From JAFDVL01 sp043736395 (GTDB lineage Bacteria > Acidobacteriota > Blastocatellia > RBC074), in assembly GCA_043736395.1 (NCBI GenBank), contig JAYTCQ010000380.1:1-21665 (forward strand): a stretch of 21,665 nucleotides of DNA, given 5' to 3'. The notes beneath the pieces are model-generated. The model was not told the origin of the DNA and ran no database searches. It saw only the letters and a list, made by a program, of their open reading frames with translations. This document shows positions 7,594 to 13,775 of this stretch, in pieces. Every line of letters begins with the position of its first letter. Position 1 is the first letter of the stretch. The translations under genes and the position numbers were made by a program.

Positions 7594-8533
7594 CCAATAA
7601 ATCTTGCCAACTCCAAATCGAATTTGCAATGCCTGCTTCCATCGCAGGCGTAACACGCAACGTGGAATGCACCCGCATAAAATTGTAGTGAAAGAAATGC
7701 AGCGCATAAGCATATCTCAGATTCACAAACTTCTTTGAGAAAGCATTCGTCAACCGCGTCATCCGGCGCATCTGCATTCTGATAGTCAAATTCTGGCGTT
7801 CGATATGGCTTGTAGTGGCTTTCTCTAAATCAGGACGACCAAAGACCGCTGTTTTCTTGGTATCAATCACCTGTGGCGGTGAATAGCGATATTCAACGCC
7901 TTCAGGGATACCATAAATTTTAATGATCTGTGCGAAGTCAACGCGAGTGCCTAAACTGTAAGAAATCGCTTCTTTGTAAGCCGGAAAGCCATCGGTATTG
8001 ATTTGGAAATTACCGCTTGTTGCATCGTTCAGTTTTTCCGTGAATATTTCCGTGTCTTTTGAAGTGCGTCGTCCAAGGTGCCAAGCTAAAATCAGTTTTA
8101 AGTTTTTCTCAATTGCCACGAAGCACCACGCATCACCAATCGTATCATCACCGTCTTTGCCGTTGCGATGCTTGGTCTTTTCCTTCATCCCGCAGAATCC
8201 CCAAATCTCATCACACTGCACATCGTTAACACTGATATTCTGAATCTTTTCATCAAATAATCGCTCACATTTTTCGCCAACGGTTTCAAGCAAGCTCAGC
8301 ACGGTGTCACGATGAACACCTGTTAATCTTTCGATGCTGCGAATAGAACAGCCTTCCACCAAAAGCCGTAATACAAATTCAGCCTTGTCTAATGCCAGCG
8401 TCATTTCACCAAGCGGTTTTTCGCGCCCATGTTGAAATGTTTTATTGCAATCCAAACAACGGAACCGCTGGTTTCCTTTACGGTCTTTCCCGAATTTCTT
8501 TGTTTTCTCGCTTTGGCACAATGGACAACACAT
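7577..8533 (-). CDS. IS1-family DDE transposase
   Basis: This is a single-frame transposase of 318 residues. The N-terminus has a zinc ribbon (C3/C6 and C26/C29, with RFRCLDCNKTF) like IS1 InsA, followed by a helix-turn-helix-like segment (about 50-95). The catalytic triad is visible: D108 in QCDEIWGF, D181 in NTDGFPAY and E245 in HIERQNLTIRM, and the HIERxN motif is characteristic of IS1 InsB. In classical IS1 these parts are joined by frameshifting; here they lie in one frame, as in several longer IS1 relatives. The C-terminal residues AATQD and the stop are encoded by the left inverted repeat. No stop or frameshift interrupts it, so it is probably functional. It is transcribed away from the passenger genes. 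Confidence 0.93.
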   Translation of the reverse strand: MCCPLCQSEKTKKFGKDRKGNQRFRCLDCNKTFQHGREKPLGEMTLALDKAEFVLRLLVEGCSIRSIERLTGVHRDTVLSLLETVGEKCERLFDEKIQNISVNDVQCDEIWGFCGMKEKTKHRNGKDGDDTIGDAWCFVAIEKNLKLILAWHLGRRTSKDTEIFTEKLNDATSGNFQINTDGFPAYKEAISYSLGTRVDFAQIIKIYGIPEGVEYRYSPPQVIDTKKTAVFGRPDLEKATTSHIERQNLTIRMQMRRMTRLTNAFSKKFVNLRYAYALHFFHYNFMRVHSTLRVTPAMEAGIANSIWSWQDLLAATQD

Positions 8534-8555
8534 ATAAAATCTCTCATTTATTTAC

Positions 8556-8566
8556 CAGCAACACAG
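8556..8566 (+). repeat. Internal remnant of the element's right inverted repeat
   Basis: CAGCAACACAG is identical to the first 11 bases of the right inverted repeat (10616-10626) and in the same orientation, 22 bases upstream of the transposase start. That is where a minimal ~1-kb element would be expected to end. The outer half (GGATTAGGACACTACC) is missing and unrelated sequence follows. It looks like the broken original end. Confidence 0.6.
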
Positions 8567-8613
8567 CTTGAATTATATCTTAACGGTTCGCGGTATTCAA
8601 GCAAAAACAACAC

Positions 8614-8637
8614 AAAATCACCAAATCAGGTGATTTT
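8614..8637. promoter_or_regulatory. Palindrome upstream of the XRE-ImmA gene, candidate operator
   Basis: AAAATCACC (8614-8622) and GGTGATTTT (8629-8637) form a perfect 9-bp inverted repeat with a 6-base spacer. It ends 13 bases before the -35 box. XRE-family regulators often bind such symmetric sites in their own promoter, so autoregulation is a reasonable guess. It has no T-run of note beyond TTTT and is less likely to be a terminator. Confidence 0.45.
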
Positions 8638-8650
8638 CTACAATTGCACT

Positions 8651-8679
8651 TTGACACACACAATAAGGTTTTGTAAAAT
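8651..8679 (+). promoter_or_regulatory. Sigma-70-like promoter for the passenger genes
   Basis: TTGACA (8651-8656), a 17-base spacer and TAAAAT (8674-8679) give a near-ideal housekeeping promoter. It lies about 40 bases upstream of the XRE-ImmA ATG and is inside the element, so the passengers carry their own expression signal. Confidence 0.7.
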
Positions 8680-8725
8680 ACGGATTGTTGGAAGATTTAA
8701 AATAAAAATCACGGAGCAAACTAAC

Positions 8726-9814
8726 ATGGACACAGAATTAAAAATCTTTCCACCGGGCAAATATATCAAAGATGAGCTTGAAAAACGTGGCTGGACACAG
8801 TCCGATTTGGCCTACATTTTAGGGAGGAGCATTAAAGACACGAATGATATTGTTGGAGGGAAAAGAAAGTTTACACCTGAAATAGCGCAAGAACTGGCAG
8901 TAGCTTTTCAAAATAACCCTGAATATTGGTTAGATATTGAAAATCGCTATAGGTTGGCACAAGTGGATTATGTAGACAGTGCAATCATTAAGCGGTCAGA
9001 AATTTATAATAAATATCCCGCAAAGGACATGATCAAAAGAGGTTGGGTTCAAGAATCGGATACTGTTGACAGTTTGGAAGCAAAATTTACAGAGTTTTAC
9101 AGCGAGGCTGATAACTTTGCTTTTGCAGCGCGTAAATCTACTTCATATTTAGAGCATTCCCCAATTCAAACCGCTTGGATTATACGCGCAAAAAAGATGG
9201 CGAGAATTCTAAGCGTTGCGGAGTTTGATGATAGAAAAATAGACGAGCTAATTAGGGCATTACGTAATCTTGCAGCCTCTTCTAAGTCAACTCATAAAGT
9301 GGCTCAAACGCTTGCCAATTTCGGCATAAGATTTGTTGTCGTTGAGCAATTACCCAATGCTAGGATTGATGGGGCGGCTTTTTGGCTTGATGATAAATCC
9401 CCTGTTATCGCAATGTCTATCAGGTTCGACAATATTGGGTCTTTTTGGTTCACGCTGTTTCACGAAATAATTCATATAAAACATAAAGATCAGTTTTCTT
9501 TGGATGATTTAGACACTACCCCGATTGACGAAATTGAAATACGAGCAAATCGGGAAGCCGCAGAAGTACTAATCCCTCAAGCGCGACTTGAGACTTTTAT
9601 AAGAATGACTAGACCTTATTATTCAGAATCAAAAATTAACAACTTAGCTACGCAATTAAAAATCCACCCCGGAATCATTATTGGCCAGTTACAGCATCGG
9701 AAAGAAATTAGCTTTAATCAACATCACAAGCTAATGCCAAAGGTGCGTGAATTGGCTATAAAAACCGCGTTAACCGATGGATGGGGACAACCCGTTCCTT
9801 ATGTTGTGAATTAA
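8726..9814 (+). CDS. XRE/HigA-type HTH protein fused to an ImmA/IrrE-like metallopeptidase
   Basis: This 362-residue protein joins a HigA/VapI-like helix-turn-helix (about 8-78; PGKYIKDELEKRGWTQSDLA and the family-typical NNPEYWLDIENRYRL) to a zinc metallopeptidase of the ImmA/IrrE family (about 200-330) with HEXXH motif HEIIH (246-250) and downstream ANREAAEVLIP, which should hold the third ligand. In known members the peptidase cleaves repressors or antitoxin-like partners in response to a signal, and the HTH binds DNA. Start: ATG 8726 with GGAG 9 bases upstream; the frame is open back to 8429, but that part overlaps the transposase and has no family resemblance. A strong promoter and palindrome precede it. 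No HigB-like toxin gene lies next to it. It shares a transcript with the next gene (16-base gap). The low-GC composition differs from the host genes. Confidence 0.85.
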   Translation: MDTELKIFPPGKYIKDELEKRGWTQSDLAYILGRSIKDTNDIVGGKRKFTPEIAQELAVAFQNNPEYWLDIENRYRLAQVDYVDSAIIKRSEIYNKYPAKDMIKRGWVQESDTVDSLEAKFTEFYSEADNFAFAARKSTSYLEHSPIQTAWIIRAKKMARILSVAEFDDRKIDELIRALRNLAASSKSTHKVAQTLANFGIRFVVVEQLPNARIDGAAFWLDDKSPVIAMSIRFDNIGSFWFTLFHEIIHIKHKDQFSLDDLDTTPIDEIEIRANREAAEVLIPQARLETFIRMTRPYYSESKINNLATQLKIHPGIIIGQLQHRKEISFNQHHKLMPKVRELAIKTALTDGWGQPVPYVVN

Positions 9815-9830
9815 GGAGTAGTAGTAAATT

Positions 9831-10331
9831 ATGAGTAGTAATTATGATGTGAAAATGTTGGATATTTTAAAACGTTGGCAAGAAGCGCATGGCAATGCCG
9901 TTATAAACTTTAAAGCTGCATCTGCGTGGGCAAAAGAAAACAACTTGTATGACAGGGAACCCATCAGCGCAGAGAAGCAATGCGAAAACGACATGCGAAT
10001 CGCTGTACGGCGGGCGCACTATACAGACCCGCAAAACCGCAAAGTCCGCATTTACGGCGCAGCTAAGTTGAAATACGAAGGTGAGCAACTTCCCTTGATT
10101 TATGTGGATATGCGTACAGCAAATCCTGACGTAGCAAAGGACGTTTTTGATTTAAAGCACAATGGTATGAAAAACGATGTTAGGCGTCATAGTATTGAGA
10201 AGCAATCCTATGACGACAACAACCCGTACCGTGCTACGCTAGAGCCTTACGATTATAATTTTAATGATGTAGCAGAAGATGCAAGATTGTCCGGTACTTA
10301 TGAAGAGCCTGAAGAGGATGAAGAGAATTAG
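9831..10331 (+). CDS. Conserved-looking hypothetical protein, second passenger gene
   Basis: This protein has 166 residues and no domain I can name securely. The N-terminal half (MLDILKRWQEAHGNAVINFKAA...) looks helical and winged-helix-like. The middle is basic (AVRRAHYTDPQNRKVRIYG), and the C-terminus is very acidic (EEPEEDEEN). It resembles a family of unannotated bacterial proteins with a QR/KH-N-G-M segment and a Y-N/D-x-NNP motif (here HNGMKNDVRR and SYDDNNPY) that I recall being encoded beside small KNPAAVALG proteins, as here; that is memory, not a search. GGAG lies 12 bases before the ATG. It is probably co-transcribed with the XRE-ImmA gene, and its stop overlaps by 4 bp the stop of the opposite gene. 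It might be the peptidase target, the effector, or a DNA-binding partner. Confidence 0.7.
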   Translation: MSSNYDVKMLDILKRWQEAHGNAVINFKAASAWAKENNLYDREPISAEKQCENDMRIAVRRAHYTDPQNRKVRIYGAAKLKYEGEQLPLIYVDMRTANPDVAKDVFDLKHNGMKNDVRRHSIEKQSYDDNNPYRATLEPYDYNFNDVAEDARLSGTYEEPEEDEEN

Positions 10332-10564
10332 CTCTTGGTTGTTTTTCGGCGTGACTGAGAGGCTTTTTTTGCAATCGCCTTGCGTCTTGCAGGTGAAAGA
10401 TTTGCTGCGCGTGCTGCCCCCCCCAACTTGCCGAGCGCAACAGCGGCGGGGTTTTTCTCTTTTGGCTTTTCGATGGATTCAGGGTCTAATATCTCAAGCA
10501 GTGATTGCATCCCCTGAAAAGCGGATTGGTTTGCGTCTGGATTTTTGCTTGACCGTTTAGGCAT
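10328..10564 (-). CDS. Small basic KNPAAVALG-type protein, third passenger gene
   Basis: This 78-residue protein begins MPKRSSKNPDANQSAFQ and contains KNPAAVALGKLGGAARAANLSP followed by a lysine/arginine-rich tail (ARRKAIAKKASQSRRKTTKS). The central motif is a recognisable signature of small unannotated bacterial proteins with a histone- or AT-hook-like basic tail; function unknown, nucleic-acid binding likely. The frame is open to 10624, but that extension would start with GTG inside the right inverted repeat, so I choose ATG 10564. The 3' end overlaps the convergent 166-residue gene by 4 bp (TTAG). It is read toward the other passengers from the right end of the element. Confidence 0.65.
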   Translation of the reverse strand: MPKRSSKNPDANQSAFQGMQSLLEILDPESIEKPKEKNPAAVALGKLGGAARAANLSPARRKAIAKKASQSRRKTTKS

Positions 10565-10615
10565 ACCCCAAACTATGCCATAAGCTGCGTTTGAGAACAA
10601 TTGCGAATTAAATAT

Positions 10616-10641
10616 CAGCAACACAGGATTAGGACACTACC
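10616..10641 (-). repeat. Right terminal inverted repeat of the IS1-type element
   Basis: This is an exact inverted copy of 7568-7593 over 26 bases; the match stops inward of 10616. Confidence 0.9.
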
Positions 10642-10649
10642 CAAAAAAA
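10642..10649. repeat. Target site duplication, right copy
   Basis: CAAAAAAA is identical to 7560-7567 and abuts the right inverted repeat, marking the host sequence resumed after the insertion. Confidence 0.8.
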
Positions 10650-10656
10650 CCGCAGC

Positions 10657-10686
10657 TTGACACGTTGAAATCTCAGCCCGTAAGAT
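10657..10686 (+). promoter_or_regulatory. Candidate sigma-70-like promoter for ilvE
   Basis: TTGACA (10657-10662), an 18-base spacer and TAAGAT (10681-10686) lie in host DNA just 7 bases beyond the target duplication. The insertion thus left the ilvE promoter intact, with about 58 bases of leader before the GTG start. Confidence 0.55.
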
Positions 10687-10750
10687 GGCGGCTTATTTAT
10701 TTTGTTGTTGTTTACAGGCTCGCCCCTCTTTACTTAAGGAGTAATTCAAA

Positions 10751-11680
10751 GTGGCAAATCCCGAAGTTGCGAAGAAAATTTGGCATAATGGTAAATTCAT
10801 TGATTGGGACGCAGCAAATATTCACGTGATGTCTCACGTCATTCATTATGCTTCGTCAGTATTTGAAGGCATTCGCTGCTATTCAACTCCCAACGGCCCG
10901 GCGATCTTTCGCTTGCGCGAACACATTCAACGACTTCGTAATTCGGCTTACATTTTCAGAATGGAAGTTGAATTTTCCATTGATGATCTCATCAATGCCT
11001 GTATTGAAACCGTCCGCGTCAATGAATTTCAGGAATGCTATTTGCGCCCGATTATTTTCCGTGGCTATGGGCCGTTCGGCGTGAATCCGATGGGCAATCC
11101 AATTGAAACCTACATTGCCAGTTGGGTCTGGGGGAAATATCTTGGAGCCGAGGCGATGGAAGAAGGCGTAGATGTTTGCGTTTCCAGTTGGGCAAGAATG
11201 TCCTCGAATTCATTGCCTGCCACGGCGAAATCCGCCGCGAATTATATGAATTCGCAGTTGATAAAAATGGACGCGATCAAGAACGGCTACGTCGAAGGAA
11301 TTGCGCTGGATAGTCAGGGCAATGTGAGTGAAGGCAGTGGCGAAAATATTTTCATCATCAAAGATAATGTGCTCTATACGCCGCCTTTAAGTTCGGCTGT
11401 GCTGCCGGGAATTACGCGAGATTGTGCGACGCAACTGGCGAAATTGTTGGGCTATGAAGTACGCGAACAGGTGATGCCGCGAGCCTCTTTGTATATCGCA
11501 GACGAGGTATTTTTTACAGGAACTGCCGCTGAAATCACTCCGGTGCGCAGTATTGATAAAATTAAAATTGGCAACGGAGCGCGTGGCCCTATCACCGCCG
11601 CTTTGCAAAAAGAATTCTTTGCGATTACCTCCGGTGAAAAAGAAGCGCCGGGGAATTGGCTGACGTTTACGAAAGAGTAA
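10751..11680 (+). CDS. ilvE: Branched-chain amino-acid aminotransferase IlvE
   Basis: This is a PLP fold-type IV aminotransferase that interconverts leucine, isoleucine and valine with their 2-oxo acids, using glutamate/2-oxoglutarate. Lys160 in PATAKSAANYMNSQL is the Schiff-base lysine. E194 in NVSEGSGENIF, LPGITRD and the early HYASSVFEGIR segment are family signatures. Length 309 residues is standard. The start is GTG 10751, 9 bases after a strong AAGGAG. Enzymes of this family often also transaminate 4-methylthio-2-oxobutanoate to methionine, the last salvage step, so its location just beyond mtnC and the insertion element may be functional; this is inference. A promoter candidate lies at 10657-10686. 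A D-amino-acid transaminase is the main alternative, but the sequence matches IlvE much better. Confidence 0.93.
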   Translation: MANPEVAKKIWHNGKFIDWDAANIHVMSHVIHYASSVFEGIRCYSTPNGPAIFRLREHIQRLRNSAYIFRMEVEFSIDDLINACIETVRVNEFQECYLRPIIFRGYGPFGVNPMGNPIETYIASWVWGKYLGAEAMEEGVDVCVSSWARMSSNSLPATAKSAANYMNSQLIKMDAIKNGYVEGIALDSQGNVSEGSGENIFIIKDNVLYTPPLSSAVLPGITRDCATQLAKLLGYEVREQVMPRASLYIADEVFFTGTAAEITPVRSIDKIKIGNGARGPITAALQKEFFAITSGEKEAPGNWLTFTKE

Positions 11681-11690
11681 CTACTAAAAA

Positions 11691-12890
11691 ATGCAACAAC
11701 CTGATACGGAAAAAAGGGGCGGCGTCTCGCCCCTTTTGCTTATTTTTATTACAGTTTTGATTGATCTGATCGGCTTTGGAATGGTCGTTCCACTGCTACC
11801 ATTTTACGCTTATGATCTGGCTCCACATTACAAACCAGAAACGATCAATCTTTTGATCGGTGTCATTATCGGAGCTTATTCCTTCGCACAATTTTTCTTT
11901 ACTCCATTATTAGGACGGCTTTCAGATCGCGTCGGACGCCGACCCGTTCTGTTGTTCAGTGTGCTTTGTACGGCACTGGCTTTTTTGTGTTTGGGATTTG
12001 CGAAGTCTTTGTGGATGTTGCTCGCTGCACGATTATTCGATGGCGCGACAGGTGGAAATATCTCAACGGCGCAGGCGTACATCGCAGATGTGACGACACC
12101 CGAAAATCGAGCCAAAGGAATGGGATTGATCGGCGCGGGTTTCGGCTTGGGATTTATTTTAGGGCCAGGACTGGGGGCTTTGCTAAGCAGTCATTATGGC
12201 ATTAGCGTACCGTTTTTCTTTGCTGCCAGTTTAGCTTTGACAAATTCAATACTCATTTATTTTTTCTTACCGGAATCATTGAAAGATAAGCGCGAAACTT
12301 CATTGAATTTGGGCGATCATTTTCGTGAGATCGGAAAGTCCCTGAACAATGCGGCCTTGCGCTATCCGGTCTTAATTTTATTTATTGGTACGTTGGCTTT
12401 CGGGGTTTTTCAGCCACTTTTTCCCCTTTTCGCGAAAACGCAGTACGGCTACAACCAAAGCCAGGTGGGATATTTGTTTGTGTTCAGCGGATTGATCGGC
12501 GTCATTATTCAGGGCGGTTTAATTGGAAGGCTCACGAAAAAGTTTTCTGAAGTTACCCTCTTACTCGGCGGGCAGGTCATGCTAATTACAGCCTATTTAT
12601 TGTTGCCGTTTACGACTCCATATTTATCTTTATTGACGGTGCTCGGAATGCTGTCAGTCGGGACAGGATTTACCAGCAGCCTGCTTCCGACGCTGGTTTC
12701 AAAGCGTGCCGCAGCTAATGAACAGGGAAGTGTATTGGGGATTACGCAAGCTGCTGGCAGCTTGGCGCGTGCCATCGGGCCGATCTTAGGTGGATTGATG
12801 ATTGCCTACACAGGAAGGCTAACACCATTTATTGTTTGCGGAGTATTAACGGCTATAGCTTTAGGATTATCGTCGTCCCGATTGAAATAA
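11691..12890 (+). CDS. Tet-type MFS efflux transporter
   Basis: This 399-residue inner-membrane protein of the major facilitator superfamily has about 12 predicted transmembrane helices. Motif A is GRLSDRVGRRP (loop 2-3). The TetA/Bcr-like first helix (LLLIFITVLIDLIGFGMVVPLLPFY), the DVTTPENRAKGMGLIGAGFGLGFILGP region (motif C-like) and a second-half motif A relative (GGLIGRLTKKFSE) place it in the TCR/Tet drug:H+ antiporter group. The substrate is unknown; similarity to TetA does not prove tetracycline export. It starts 10 bases after ilvE without a clear ribosome binding site, and the first codons contain a strong terminator-like hairpin (11712-11737), so its expression may be held low or coupled to ilvE. 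The stop lies 2 bases from the convergent pilin gene. Confidence 0.88.
   Translation: MQQPDTEKRGGVSPLLLIFITVLIDLIGFGMVVPLLPFYAYDLAPHYKPETINLLIGVIIGAYSFAQFFFTPLLGRLSDRVGRRPVLLFSVLCTALAFLCLGFAKSLWMLLAARLFDGATGGNISTAQAYIADVTTPENRAKGMGLIGAGFGLGFILGPGLGALLSSHYGISVPFFFAASLALTNSILIYFFLPESLKDKRETSLNLGDHFREIGKSLNNAALRYPVLILFIGTLAFGVFQPLFPLFAKTQYGYNQSQVGYLFVFSGLIGVIIQGGLIGRLTKKFSEVTLLLGGQVMLITAYLLLPFTTPYLSLLTVLGMLSVGTGFTSSLLPTLVSKRAAANEQGSVLGITQAAGSLARAIGPILGGLMIAYTGRLTPFIVCGVLTAIALGLSSSRLK
11712..11737 (+). terminator. Terminator-like hairpin inside the first codons of the MFS gene
   Basis: AAAAGGGGCG (11712-11721) and CGCCCCTTTT (11728-11737) form a perfect 10-bp stem with a 6-base loop, followed by GCTTATTTTTATT. 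It is positioned like the terminator of ilvE but lies within codons 8-16 of the transporter, encoding KRGGVSPLL. Confidence 0.6.
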
Positions 12891-12892
12891 AA

Positions 12893-13078
12893 TTATTGAA
12901 GCGTCCGATCAATCGTATCGAGTGAAGAGCTAACTTTAGTCAAAATACCTTGAATACTGGTACCCACGCCGGTTAAATAGGCAACCACTACTGCCCCAAT
13001 AATGGCGCAAAGCAGAGAGTACTCAACTAAATCTTGACCGCGTTCGTCGGAGAGGAACGCACGGGTCTTATTAAACAT
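12893..13078 (-). CDS. Flp family type IVb pilin
   Basis: This 61-residue prepilin (MFNKTRAFLSDERGQDLVEYSLLCAIIGAVVVAYLTG...) has a short charged leader, a prepilin peptidase site between G and Q (ERG|QDLVEY, with the conserved Glu-Tyr of Flp pilins), and one hydrophobic helix (about 22-41) that would anchor it in the membrane and build the pilus core. It is processed by a TadV/PilD-type peptidase and assembled by a Tad system, none of which is in the window, so it is an orphan pilin. I choose ATG 13078, preceded by AAAGGG 7 bases upstream; the frame runs back to a TTG at 13150, but that extension lacks pilin character. It ends 2 bases from the MFS stop, convergent, with no visible terminator between. 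Confidence 0.85.
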   Translation of the reverse strand: MFNKTRAFLSDERGQDLVEYSLLCAIIGAVVVAYLTGVGTSIQGILTKVSSSLDTIDRTLQ

Positions 13079-13449
13079 ATCATCGCCCTTTGTTAAGGCT
13101 TGAAAATCAACTTGCAGGATACCGGCGCTGTCCAGCAGAGAATATTTCAACGTGCTATCAACCTTAGATGTATAAACTTAACAACTGAATCAAACATCTA
13201 AGTCATTAATATTTTCGGTTTGGGCACGAAAATTAATTGTACAACCTGATAGTCCAATGTGAATGCAGAAGGGGGTGGATTTGATAAAGACAAAAGATCA
13301 AAATAATTCAGGTACTAACATCTCAAAACGCGATCAGTCAGACAAAAATTACTGCGAGGGATTATCAATTGGACTTATTGAGACTATGCTCAATTGTCAA
13401 TATAGCAGGAATTAATCTAAATTGTAAAGTTAAATCAGGTATAACGGGG
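13079..13449. other. AT-rich gene-free region between the NIPSNAP gene and the pilin gene
   Basis: No credible ORF is seen in these 371 bases. On the minus strand they would form a long leader to the pilin gene. They contain a 9-bp inverted repeat CTTAGATGT (13163-13171) / ACATCTAAG (13194-13202), which may be an operator or a leader hairpin, and a promoter candidate at 13399-13428. Confidence 0.5.
13399..13428 (-). promoter_or_regulatory. Candidate minus-strand promoter upstream of the pilin gene
   Basis: Read on the minus strand, TTTACA (13428-13423), an 18-base spacer and TATATT (13404-13399) match the sigma-70 consensus at 5 of 6 positions in each box. Initiation near 13392 would leave a leader of over 300 bases before the pilin ATG, long enough for post-transcriptional control. 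Confidence 0.4.
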
Positions 13450-13773
13450 TTAACACTTCGGTGAATATGAACTTGATAACACAGGCTCCATTAATGTAAA
13501 CCTTTCGCCTTCGACCATTGGCCCGGTTGTCTCAAATATTTTTAATAAGCGCGGGTCACCTAAAAATGGTCGCCATCTCTCGTCAAATTCTGTCATCGAA
13601 GCAAATTCCCAAAGCTCCATATACTCACCCACTTCACCAACTACCGTGCGAAATATGCCTTGAAAGTTCAATCCATACTCATGAATCAATGGAATAATTT
13701 CTCCCTCGAAGACTTGCTCGAATTCGGGCATGTGGTGAGCGCGCAGACGATAACTAATTCTTAGCAAGATCAT
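13450..13773 (-). CDS. NIPSNAP family protein
   Basis: This 107-residue protein has the NIPSNAP (dimeric alpha/beta-barrel) pattern: an N-terminal strand ILLRISYRLRAHHMPEF, a central EYMELWEFASMTEFDERWRPFLGDPRL segment and a C-terminal GPMVEGERFTLMEPVL. Members are small cytoplasmic proteins of poorly known function, some related to antibiotic-biosynthesis monooxygenase folds. It starts 2 bases after the stop of the TPR gene and is the last gene of the minus-strand operon. No ribosome binding site is obvious, so translational coupling is likely. The domain call is reasonable; no substrate can be given. Confidence 0.75.
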   Translation of the reverse strand: MILLRISYRLRAHHMPEFEQVFEGEIIPLIHEYGLNFQGIFRTVVGEVGEYMELWEFASMTEFDERWRPFLGDPRLLKIFETTGPMVEGERFTLMEPVLSSSYSPKC

Positions 13774-13775
13774 GA

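Larger units (their letters stand above)
7568..10641. mobile_element. IS1-type insertion element carrying three passenger genes
   Basis: The element is bounded by 26-bp perfect terminal inverted repeats starting GGTAGTGTCC (7568-7593 and, inverted, 10616-10641) and by an 8-bp CAAAAAAA direct repeat. The whole 3,074-bp unit therefore appears to have moved in one event. IS1-family elements are usually about 0.7-1.2 kb. Here the transposase fills only the left third, and the rest carries an XRE-ImmA gene, a 166-residue gene and a 78-residue gene. It sits between mtnC and ilvE without breaking either. The transposase is full length with all catalytic residues, so the element may still be active or only recently inserted. 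An internal copy of part of the end (8556-8566) hints at how the passengers were acquired. Confidence 0.9.

Noticed and set aside
8429..8725. Upstream extension of the XRE-ImmA frame
   Set aside because: It overlaps the transposase start on the other strand, lacks family similarity and has no ribosome binding site; ATG 8726 has both a site and the HigA-like N-terminus.
8534..8725. HigB-type toxin gene partnering the HigA-like protein
   Set aside because: No open frame with HigB features exists between the transposase and the XRE-ImmA gene, on either strand.
13079..13150. N-terminal extension of the Flp pilin from a TTG codon
   Set aside because: Flp prepilins have short leaders; the ATG at 13078 gives a normal leader and has an AAAGGG site upstream.
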